Assembly: GCA_016801885.1 (NCBI GenBank)
Contig: CM028882.1
Coordinates: 18,927,047-18,991,046 of the forward strand
Length of the DNA: 64,000 nucleotides
Origin: Toxotes chatareus
Taxonomy: Eukaryota; Chordata; Actinopteri; Toxotidae
Direction of reading: 5' to 3'
The notes beneath the pieces are model-generated. The model was not told the DNA's origin, did no database searches, and saw only the letters and a list, made by a program, of their open reading frames with translations. Of this stretch, positions 27,301 through 39,188 are shown piece by piece; the stretch's first letter is position 1; each line of letters starts with the position of its first letter. A program made the position numbers and the translations under genes.

Positions 27301-30300
27301 CACCATGCCACGTACAAAACAGTTAGTAAATTTTTAATAAGCGAATCTGGGGCACTTTCTTTTAGAGGACTCAGAGATACTTATTGAAGTTTCACATCAA
27401 AAATGTCCCAAACCACTGTATATATAATACATGTGTTCTGTGGCAGTGCATGCTGAATGACTGATAACTATTCATAATAAAGGGAAATACATGCAGGAGT
27501 CTTCATGGATTTCTGATTAAACCTCTCCATATGGGGTGGAGGAAGGAAGCAGTGCGTGCCATTATGCTCTGCCTACATCAAACCAGTCCCCCAACCACCT
27601 AAGCTTGACAATCTTAATCTGACAAACTGGCACAGTTCATGACTATTTCATTGATGTATGAACCTGAAAACTTGTAACAAAAGCCTCCAGAGGCTCTTTA
27701 AATCCTAGCACAACCTTAAAGACTCATCTGAGACAAGGCTCAGACATCTTTTCATCATTGTAAGAGGAATCCTGAGGTTTCAGCCCCTGTAGTGAATTTG
27801 TGTAATGTGAGCAGCCGAGTGAAAAAAAAAAAAATTTGATACACCTCTACACCCACCTCCTTCCAAACCTCCCACTTGTATTTCAAACACTTTACCTTCA
27901 CTCACTTGTTTCTTTCAAAACACTTTTAAGTTCTTACTGGTGTGTTTTACTCATTCATGCTTTTTTATTACTGCGGTGCATATGACTATGGGATTCACAA
28001 AAAAAAAAGGTGTGCATTGGTGGGAAGTTGCTACAGATAAGAGAGTCAGCTCAATGCCAGCTTAACATGAGTGTAATCTCATCTTTCAAGCGTCAGGTAG
28101 TGCCTGTGAAAGGTAAGGAAGATAAGGACAGAACAGTCTGTCCGCACCTGACCTCTTTTTCAGCACTTACTCAACTGAGTGACTCAGAAATGACAAAGTA
28201 GAGTATTTGAATGTTGCGCACAACATTAAATAAAGGCAAAAAGAAAGAGACAGAGCAAGGAAGCAGTTAGGAAAAGAAACAAGACGTGAGAGCAAATTGA
28301 GGGAGGTGGACAAAGATAGAAGCCTGAAGATGAGCAATTTCATTTTGAGAATGAAGCAAGCAGGAGAAGTTAATCCATTTCATAGTCTCCCACCACAACA
28401 CCCTTCATATGTGGTCTGTGGGAGTGGCAGGGGCTGGGCTGGCCTAGATACAGTATATGCAAAATGAATAAAGCCATAATATCCTTTGATACAAGTCTTT
28501 GAAAGCTCCGAGCAGCATCTGTTCCTACTTTTAATCTGGTTAGGGTGTTTCTCTAAATACAGCCAAATATTATCGTCATCAGCAGGCATTAGGGATTCGA
28601 GGATGAGACATGATCAATGGAATGCACTAATTCAGTGGAAAATAATGTCAATAATCCCTGTTAATTCGGTTCCTCAGTGTACATGTGTACACTGAGATTT
28701 GTGTACAAGAGACTATGAAATGCATAAAGCAGCACCTGAGAAAAAATACAACATAAACATAATTTTGATTAATAATAAAGTAACTGATTTGGGTGTATAT
28801 CTGAGAGAGCAGAGGTTTGCTACTTGGCTAACACTGTACTCTCCATCTCCAACAATCTGTCCTATGTGGCCTATTTAGCTCAACCAACATCCAACATCTG
28901 AAAACGACCAGACCTCAAAGTGTGTGAAGCCTCTCCCCGTGCTCGTCATTACCGTGTTTGTTTATCTACTGCTCGCGCCCTCAGAGGAACACCCAGCCTT
29001 GTTAAGGAGGGAGAAGGAAGCTTTAAAAGTGGAAATAAGGCATACATTTCAGTCCGGTCCCAGGACGACGAGCAGTACCAAGCTATTTCCATAATGGTAG
29101 CTTAACGGGAGCTAGCCGGCTGAGCGAGAGGCACGTCGCCCTCATTAAGGCACTCGCTCAGGAACAGATTAGCGCTTCATTAACATACAGAGAGAAGCGG
29201 GGGAAATTACCACTCTCCATTTCACAGTCTGAAAGGCAGGCAAAGACCAGAGTTAGAGATAAGTGGTGGGGAAAAGATGGACTCAATTTGGGGAAAGATA
29301 AAAATCGATGTACGCTATAAAATTTGCTATTAAGGCATCCTGACTGTCTCTGACCATGAATGTGCCAGACAGAGTTACCTCTTTAACTGGATGTACCCAT
29401 ATTTATTTAATTCTCTGTCAATCTCTCTTTTATTCTCTCTGTTTTCACCACCTCTGTCACTCCTCTACATTCCCACCGTCCCTTGCTTTTCAGAGAGACG
29501 TCTGATTGGGCTTCATTCTGTTAGCTAAAAGAGAACGAGAGTGGTTTCCCTGGCCTGTATTGGTCCCTTTTTTCTAATACCATAAGCCCCTGTGCCACCC
29601 GCATCAACAAAACCAGACTTCCCTCCTCTTAATTACCCTGATGCTAAAGGGGAAGGAGACCCAGCAGGACAGTGTGCTGAACAATGAACCGGCTTCTGAA
29701 GAAGTGCTGGCAGGGCAGGTCGTGCTAACGCTATAAATCCAAAAGTTTATTTATAATAAGCTCCTTAAACTATACCAAGAATGCACATAAGATGATGTGA
29801 TGCTCATTTAACTTGGAAAACACGCTGGCTATAATGTGCTAGCTGTAGTCCCTCTCTGTACATTCAGATTCATAAGTCAAAGATCAAGACGTTTTGCAGA
29901 AAAGATTAATTAGTCTTTTGCAGCAGTGAATGAGGTTTTCTTTTTCTTAAAAAACCAAGACCAAAGTGGTCAAACAAAGCCTCTGAGAAACACTATGATT
30001 AGAGATTCCCAAGCTAATTTTCCAAAGGTGCACAACAAATTCCTGTACAGTTAGCCTGCCCTTCACCTCCTCATGTCCTAATCTTTAAATCATACATTCC
30101 ACTGAAGTGCTTTTAACCTTTAGATTTATTAGACCTAATTAGAGAAACTACCTGTCACAAGAAGGAGGAAACATCCTGACTCTCACTGGAAAAAACAAAA
30201 CTTAACTTAAAGAAGTGTCTAATTAGGAACGCTACCTGCTAAAGGACATCTGCATAAGGGAGAAATGAACTTTGCTAACCTCTAACTTTGTGTTGTGAAT

Positions 30301-31762
30301 TTTACACACTTCTTATTTCCCGACTCTCACAAGGCCAAATATTTTAACCTTTCTAAGATGTTTAATTAGTGAGAGACCCGCCATCACGCTCCGCCTGATT
30401 AACATTAGGGAGGTATGAACTTGTCCTGCATCTTCCTACTTACACTTTTATCCTGAATCCTGAAAACCATGGAAAATACATTAACTTCCTTTCTTTCTTC
30501 CTTGTGCCCCTGCTGTTATCAAATAATATAATACCCACCTTGTCATACAATATGTCATCCTTTTTTTTCCTCTCTAACTGTATGCCACTGACATCTTGTC
30601 TTTCTATTTCCTTGAGTCTTGGAGGGAGGCTGATTATCTAAAGGTTGGCAGGGTTATTAATACCTACACAGTCTAAGCTGACTTGGACCAGGAGGCATTC
30701 AGACTGAACAATGTGCTCTAGACTAATGAGCTGTGCTTCATTCTATAAAGAAAAAGAATGTGTCAAAGCTCTCTGAACTCAAGCTTACTGAAGCCACATT
30801 AACCTTATAGGACAGTCATTTTACATTGGAACATCTCTGCAGTCACAATTTCATTTTCTCCTCCCAGAAATGTTCCCCTTGACACAGGTTTTACTATATC
30901 CTAATTTAAGAGAAAAGGTCAAACATATATAAACATATGAGGCAAAGAGGTAAGTTTGTACCTTTACTGGAATGGGATTTGTGGTGAGATCGCATGTAAT
31001 ATCACTCCCAAAACTCTTCTTGCTTCTTAAAGCAATAAAAAGCAAATAATAAAGAGGAAAAAAATGGAGAATACTGCTAGACATGCTGCAGATCAACCCT
31101 TATGTACCTCTACGTCATTTAAAATGCAATAATCAGTAAAATTATCAACATTTTTCCATTGCAAAAAAGTTTTGATTTGCCTCCAGAATTTTGTATTATT
31201 TATTTTCTTTCTTTCTTTTATTTATTTTATTTCTGACACACCAAAATTGTCAATTTACACACAAAGCTACAAACTACATTGGGGTATCATTTCTGGTAGA
31301 ACTATGCTGCACTATGTGATGTATTAATAAAATACACCAAACTTACCTACTACAACCTACTAAAAGACTGTGGTAACTTACAGTGCTATAATTGAAATAT
31401 ACAACTATTTTATAATATGCCTTTCACTGAGAAGCATAACGTTCTATTCACACGAGTTAATGAATTAATAACAGCTCTCGTGCAGTGCTGCTCTCCTCTC
31501 CCTAAAACACCTGTATAGTATGTCAGTATGGCTACAGATAGGATTAAATAATAAATGAACCATACAGACAGGACCTCTGCTGGCAGTGAGAACACTGAAT
31601 TACAGCATAATGAGCTCAACCTGTGCTGTGAGGTTCAGTCACATGTGAAACAATCACCTCTTATTAGCCCGACATATATCGAGGTGTCAGCGTTAGACAT
31701 GGAGCTGTAAATTGAGGTGAAAGCAAGAAATCACACTGACTTGTAACCTTGTTGTGCCGTAT
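24361..31762. other. intron segment with AT-rich, possibly conserved non-coding stretches
   Basis: No genes seen. The stretches 28900-29250 and 30100-30450 contain several TAATTA/TTAATTAG-type homeodomain cores and little low-complexity sequence, so they are candidates for regulatory elements. This is an impression, not a measured conservation. Confidence 0.35.
24729..24748. repeat. (AC)10 microsatellite
   Basis: Perfect AC repeat. About 220 bp further on (24965-24999) lies a GCAC/GCAT alternating tract. Confidence 0.85.
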
Positions 31763-31965
31763 TAAAGGGATAGTTAGACATTCTGGGAAATACATTTTGG
31801 TTATAGTGATTTTAGAGGGAGTTAAGTAGCAAAATTATTTTCTGAGCAATCAACAGTCTAACTGGTGTGCTTGCGAGCAGATTTTTGGGCAGAGCAAGGC
31901 TAGCTGTTTCCAACAGATTCCAGTCTTTATGCTAAGCTAAGCTAGTCACCTCCTGTCTTAAGGTT
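31763..31965 (+). repeat. teleost interspersed repeat (AAAGGGATAGTT family)
   Basis: It starts AAAGGGATAGTTAGACATTC and ends with CAGTCTTTATGCTAAGCTAAGC. Both are hallmarks of a repeat widespread in percomorph genomes. Internally degraded, no coding capacity. Confidence 0.6.
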
Positions 31966-33759
31966 GTACTTAAGATGTGAGGTGACTTACGGTTGTTTCC
32001 AAAATCACCCCCTATTTACTATATAGTGCAGTATGTTTACTGTCTGCCATTTAAGTGTCTGAATTCTGAGAGTAAAAAAAATTATAAACAATACTGTGCA
32101 GTTAAAATGAAGTGAAGAGTTTTGTCCGATGTAACACAAATCAGTGGAACCACATTAAACATCAACTTGAGAGACAAAACATTCCCACCATAAGGTTTGT
32201 TTAGTTGAAGTAGGGCTACAAGACATCTACCGAGGACGATCCTGTGATGGGTTCGAAAGCTCCAGAACAGATACTAAATGGTGCTTGAGGTGAGACTGTT
32301 GTGTTTTGTTTTTGTTATGTTAATTAATTTTGTAAAATGTTCCTATTCATATCGTGTCAATGAATTCAGAATAACTCACATTAAGGACAGAAGATGCATA
32401 TATGTCACTGCAATTGGCACAGTATAAAGATGCTTCTAATGCAATGCATTCCTGAAATAAAATCCAACCCTGCAAAATAACATCATAACATCACAGACCT
32501 AACCCATCCCAATGCGGTAGCCTAGATTCTTTTTCTCTCTTTCAACATCTCACAGAGGAAAAAAACACAGATATGAAAGCTTTGATTGTACTATGTCCTT
32601 GAAGTGTGAAAAGTAAACGAAGCTGAGGCAAAGAAAGAGAAAGAGGAAAAAATGGTGAAAAAGTAGCTTCAGGTGTCATACAGATTCCACAGCTATCCTT
32701 AAGTCTTTCATGACCAAATCAAAACATACCCACTGTCTCTCGTCTTCATTGTCAAACCCTTTACTGCCTCTCCCCCTGCCCCAGCTCCTCCATCCATCCA
32801 TCAAGCCATGTTTTTCTAACCTGAAAGCATGCACACACTCATGCACAGATATTTAAACACACCACTATTGGCCCATCCATCTCATGCTATATCACACACA
32901 CACACGCAGTTAACACAAATACCACACACGCCTGCATGCTCACACACGCACCTACACATACTAGCATGCAGCCACAGACAGGCACATATCAACACCACAT
33001 TTAACCCTTCCTGCCACCACACTCAAGTCCTGATAGCGTCCAAGAGGTGAGAGGCAGCAGAAGTGTAGCCTCTGCCAGGTCTCTTGAAACGCTAGAGTTG
33101 TTTTTCAGCCAAGCTTTCACTATCTCAGGTCAAATATGTTCTCTGCTGAAGGAAGCTCATCATCTCAAAAACTTTGGAAGGGTCTGTGAAAGGTTTTCTG
33201 ATTTTTCTAGTTGAGGTTGCGTGCCGTCTCTCTCAAAAATGGATGACTTCTGTCGACTTGAGTGCCTCCCTGAAAATGCAATTCCAAGCTGAACTCTGCC
33301 ATTTACCTGTGGGGGTATGGTAAAGTGCTATCCAACTTTAAAACTCTTAGTGGTGCCTGTGTTAATAACAAATTTCTATCCCATGTTACAGGTATGCAAA
33401 CCAAAACCTCAGCTTAATGTTACGGACACCTAATTTGGCATATTCAAAATAACTTTAAAACTTTAAGAGTTTTAAAACAGTCGCAGTAACACGGCCGCTG
33501 GCAAGATGGAAGTACGCCTTCAGACAGAATTAACTAAGTTTCCACTGGTGAAAAAGATGAACCCTTAAAACGGTGGTGTGTGTTTGTGTGTGCGCATGTG
33601 TGTGTGGGTAACCATCTCCCTTTGAGGGCTTCTCCCATCTCTGCTGTGACTAAAAGGATTGTGGGGATTTTTGACGTAATGGCAGAGAGAGAAAACTGCC
33701 TCGTTGGGAGCAACTGCCAAAAGGCAGAGGAGGATTTTTTTTTTTCATCCTTACCCCAT

Positions 33760-33800
33760 CTTCCTCTTCTTCTTCTTGTCTTCTTCCTCCTCCTCCTCCT
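33760..33800. repeat. (CTT/TCC)n polypyrimidine tract
   Basis: TTC units passing into TCC units on the plus strand. Low complexity, no gene. Confidence 0.8.
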
Positions 33801-35239
33801 CACTACCCTATCTCTTCATTCTGCACTCCACACCAATGTGTCTTTTTAGAGGCTTCAGAGCCTGGGTGTCTTATCAAGACTTCCCAGGTCTATGGGCGAG
33901 GCTGAGGAGAAGCTACTGTCAACCACACTCTCTGCTATCAGCTCCATGGCAGTCACAATAAGGCTGACATGAATACTCAAGCAAGCACATTCACACAGAT
34001 ACACATGGAAATAAATGAACACGCACACACACAGGTTTATGAACCCCCAACAAAAGTCTGGTATAGACTAGAGTCATTTGCCTACAGGGCTTCGGCAGGA
34101 AGAAAAATTGTGCCTAATGGACATAATTGTAAAAATGCTTTATGAAAACTGTCGAGAGGAACCAGACCAGTAAATAGAGACTGGGTGATGCTAACAACAA
34201 GCTGACAGCTTATTCAAATAAGATGCTGAACACATCTAAATCCCATCCAGTCAGTGAAAGGCAATGCATATGAAGTGAGTTATTCCCAAAGTGATTTTAA
34301 GAAATAAATGATGATAGCATTGAGGCTGGTTTTCTGCTATTCTCTCTCACAAAAAAAGCACAGCTATCTTCCTAAATGTGCTTTTGTTTTTCCACTGTTG
34401 CAGAGGCAATAACTATATTTCTATCTATCACCAACTGTTTTGGAACCATGGATCAGCTCCTTGTTTCTCATACTTCACTGCTGTCACTTCTAAGCCAATT
34501 GTCATTTTCATCACTCTTAGACATGAACACTCACTGGCAAATTGAGACTGTGTTTATTATTGTAGAGTGGCTAACCTAGAATGTGGAATGAGTCATTCCA
34601 CCAGACAAAAAAATATGTTGAAAAACATTCCTGCTAATCAAATTTACGTAACATCTGCGACAGGACAGACAGACAGAGAGAGGGAGCGCCAAATCAAGAG
34701 AGAGGAGACATGAAAACACATGCAGGCTGTGTTGTTCTTTGTCCATTGTTCGCTCAGGCTCTGCAGGTGTGATTAGCAGACTGGCAATGTGAACCACCCA
34801 CATTGTTTTAATGAGTGACCCAGGATTACATGCACAAATGTACACAAACACACTGGAATAACTATGTGCTTTGAGATGAAAATATCTTGGTGCCACAATG
34901 GTAAACTATGTAAATTCCAAAACCAGATACTAATAGGTTTGTTTGCATTTGTGTGTCTTTTGATGGTGTGTGAGTTGGCAGGGGGGAAAAGGGTGCGCAC
35001 ATTTCCACATCTTAAAATTTCTACACCCAAATGAGCTTCGGTTAGCAGAAGGCATCTAAAAATGTAGAGACATGCCAGAAAGATCCGCCAGGATCATCTA
35101 TCTATATCTTAATGACATCAGAGTTTCCTGGCTGAGAGAGTTTGTCCCTAACATCTCTTAATAAAAAGAGACTTTAAGTTAACATTTATTGGATGTGTGA
35201 AATCATAACCCCCACAAGTCTTTATGCTTGAGGCTTTAG

Positions 35240-35475
35240 GTAATGTTAGGTAGTGTTCTAATTCCCCTTGGGGAAATTCATCCTCTTCATTTGACCCAGC
35301 AAAAGTAATTAGAAGTGGCAAGAGCACTTACAGCACAGCACCAAGTGACCAACTTCAGCTTCTTGGTGAAGGGCAACAGCAGGAGTATTCCCCCAATACC
35401 TAACATTTTGGCATGGTAGGAAAATGGCACACTCAGAGAAAAACACTCAGATGTGGGGAGAACAAAGTGCCTTTT
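35240..35475 (+). repeat. probable decayed teleost repeat
   Basis: CCTTGGGGAAATTCATCC followed by ATTTGACCCAGC, and later a segment GGTGAAGGGCAACAGCAGG, recall a frequent fish repeat. No ORF. The assignment is tentative. Confidence 0.35.
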
Positions 35476-37048
35476 ACAAAATGTTGTCCAAAAGAACATA
35501 GAAGCTTAAGTTTTGCAAGGCTTGTCACATTTTTCTTCCTCTATTTGTCTTCCTTTTGCTCTTTATCCACCCCGCATGATCAACCGGCTCTTCTCTACAT
35601 GCTTATTTTACAGCTTACGGATCGTGCTCAAACTAGCAATATCACAGCAGAAACTTCAGAAACACCCATCGTATCCAAAATGAAAAAAATACTGCCTTTG
35701 TGAGTTGAAGCATGTTACATTTACCTTTGTTTTCTGTGGATTTTCTCTCACAGCTGTGGGCAAAGTTAAATCGCAGCTGTTTTACATTGCGTAGAGCCCA
35801 GCTGTCCTGACATACACAACAGGATGGTATGGAAATCACCTGCAGGATGCATTTACTTACAATAGTCAGTGGGGATGTTTGTGTGAAAAGGTTCGCAAGA
35901 GCACCAGTATCATCTATGTGTGGAATGTGTTCAAGAAAGAGTGCATATCCGTATGTGTGTTTCACTGCTTTTTTCTCTTTGTACATACACATACATATGC
36001 GTATGATGGGGCAAAAGCCTCTGAAACATCGACGCAGAAGACGCCTACATAAACAAGTGGGTTCTGACACTTGTACTAGACTTAGAACAATGAGGATTAT
36101 CTCTCTACACCCACCACCACTGGCATTTTCTGGCCTATCTGACAGGCTGTCATCTTCAGCATTGTTCTCTCTGTGTTATTGCATAGTGACAAATGGTAGG
36201 AGCAAAACTGTTTGTGTAGGAGAATAGCACAGATTTAAGAAAAAATGTCACACTGCAGTACATAATCTTCGCCACTGGCTAACATCTGAACAGCTGAGGT
36301 ACAGCTGTTTGTATTGAATCTACCAACGCTGGCATTACTATATAAAATATCGAGCTGAATGCCTCATCGGCACTGTCAGATATCGAAAATGGTTGTCTTT
36401 CACCATTCACATCAAATCCAAAGTGCTAATACTGATGTTCAAAAGCAGTGCCAACAGCTACCGCCCTTCTTAAAACAATAAGCTGGTTGTCTTTAATGCT
36501 ACAGTGTCAGTTTTATTTGGCTCTCGACAACACATTATTCAAACTGAAAATGAATGCAACCTTCAAGCTGTTGAACCACCACCAAGTCACAGCTGGGAGC
36601 AACTTGGCGGGTTTTTAAAGTTAGTTTAAAATGAGGGGATGTATGCAGATCACTTGAGGGAATTACGTAGCCACAGCTCTGTGTGTGTGTATGTGCGCAC
36701 TGCAAATCTGTTTGCACATTATGCTTGTACAACATGAGCGCATGTATGTGTGTGTATGCGTGTGTGTAGCATCATTAGAGGAAGGTCAGTGTGACACTAG
36801 CAACACTACTTCATAAATAATGTAAAACGATACAAGAATTAGACTTTGTAATTATACCTCTCCACGGAACTATGGCTGCAGTTTGCATGTATGTACTTGT
36901 GTGCATTATGTGCATGTGTGTTTGTATAATCTCTAATTAGCTCCAAGAGAATAACAGTGGCTATTAAAGTGTTGCACCAGTTAGAGCTGGGGATGAAGAA
37001 AGCAATGCAGGGCTCAAAATGCCTTGGTTCATTGAAATTTGTGTGGTG

Positions 37049-37073
37049 GTGTGTGTGTGTGTGTGTGTGTGTG
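37049..37073. repeat. (GT)12 microsatellite
   Basis: Perfect GT repeat in the large intron. Confidence 0.9.
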
Positions 37074-39132
37074 AATAAAAAACCCACAAAAGGAATATGT
37101 GAGAGACAGACAGAAAAGGAGCGAAAAGAAGACAGACAATGTTTAGAAATATGCATGCTCACAGGCTTATACTGTATTTGTATGAATGAGCACGAGTGAA
37201 TGGCTCATGTTTATAAAGTGCGCCTGGTAGTAAGTGCTGCACTCGTAATCGTATTCACTCCTTTCAGGTCAGCCACAGTTTATACTGCCACTGCCCATGT
37301 AGCGGCTGTGACTTAGCCTCAAACAGCACATGGTATTTGGCCGCTACTCTAATGACATTTAGCGCTGACCGATAGGGAATGCATGTCACTCCAATTAGAA
37401 GAAACACTCCACTGTATGGCAAGCTGTTAGACAAACTTCGACTCCTCCCTGCAAATTTGGGGATGCATTATTGAAAAGGGCAAAGCTGAGCACCTTGATG
37501 AGGTTGGCACATTTGGCTGGCTGAATGGTCGAACTGACACAGCTTGAGGAAAGAAGAAAAAGGCCACTGCTATCTCAGCAGCTCAGAGCATAACTGCTTC
37601 AATGGCTTTGTCTGGGAGCTGGGCCTTATCACGCAACCTACTAGACCCTCACCCCTAAAACGACCTACATGACAGAAGTTAACAGAGTCCATGAAGTTAA
37701 CATCAGGATTCCAGCAGCCGTCCTCATGGCAGTAATTTATCACATACAGAAGTGACAGATTAAGGTATTGGCATACTCTGAATGCAAAATGTTAGGCCAC
37801 ATGGCTCCTAGGAATGACGAGCTCAGTGTCCAGAGCAAGAAATGCTTCAGGCAGACAACTATCTTCTGTGGATGTCAATAGCGATTGTCCTCTTTAAATG
37901 TAGAAGCAAATTAGAAAAGTTAAACAGCTGAAGAAGAAAGTGAAAAGGCCACTGATATCAGAGCTGCTCAGCAGAGATAAGAATTCATTTGTGTTTACGC
38001 AAATTAAGTATGTTGGCAATTTGAGACATTTTCTCGTAAAATGATGCAGCAAGGTCTCACTGCAACACGGTCTGGTGTGTGGCCTCATAGTTAAAATCAG
38101 AGTTATTCCGAATGACAAAGTAAAAGAGCAGAAGTAAAAGTGCGGACAGCATCTTACTGTGAATGTGAGAATTAACCCTCAATTTGCAGCTAACTTTTGT
38201 TTAAGATTCTTAGTCAATGTCACTGTTTGAGGTACTCAGAAAAAGCATCAATGAACACATTTAGATACACAAAAGGCATCAATGAATGCATTCAGACGCA
38301 ATTGGCTTCACCAATGTATTTTAATAAAAACAATAATGAATCATAAGATGAATTCTAAAGAAGAAGAAATTTTGTAAAAATAGATAACTCAATGGCACAA
38401 AAGCAGAAAGTGGCTTTTTGCTGTTCTGAAATATTGTAGCATCTGAATACCTGAAAGAAATGTCAGCTGGACTGCTGTGCTGGGAGCCCATCATGAAAGC
38501 ACAGCCAATCAATTGTGCATTATGATACTGAATAAATGTATTTCTTTGTTTTCAATAGCAGTAGACAAACAGGCATTAGAGAAAGCAAAACAAAACTCAA
38601 TGTGTTTCTTGATTTTGTTTTTATGTTCATATGTTCATACACAGCCACACCAAGAGCCACTGGGACATTTACTTAAATGTCTAAACCCAGCTGATAGAAA
38701 TCTAATTTGCATTTTACTTTTTGTATGGAGCTGGAGAGCCACCCAGATAACTAAACTGTGCAACGCCGCTGTACTTGCTGAATGTGTGCACAAACCTCTT
38801 TCATGTGCGAGTATGTGTGTTTGAGAAATAAGAGTGTGCTAGCTGTTCCCAAGTGTTGATTGAAGCTGCTGATGACAGAACAGTGGCACGGGGTTCTTTT
38901 CTGTCATGCTCCCCAGGCCCCTGACCCATCTAATTGGTTTTCAGTGTTTAAAAGACTGAGCCATCAGAGACGCGACTGTCAGTTTGACTGCTTTCACTTT
39001 TGGATTCAGCTCTCTCTATTATTCATGACTGACAAGAAAACCTTCTGAAATACACTCTCAAAAATACAGATAAGAATTCAGATACGTACACATACAAGGT
39101 GATCATGCATACACTTATGCATCCTTTGTAAG

Positions 39133-39154
39133 GTGTGTGTGTGTGCGTGCACGT

Positions 39155-39185
<31 letters not shown>
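39133..39185. repeat. GT/AC palindromic microsatellite
   Basis: A 53-nt tract of strictly alternating purines and pyrimidines. It changes from GT units to AC units around the self-complementary core GTGCACGTGCAC at 39147-39158, giving a near-perfect palindrome of about 40 bp. Confidence 0.85.
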
Positions 39186-39188
<3 letters not shown>

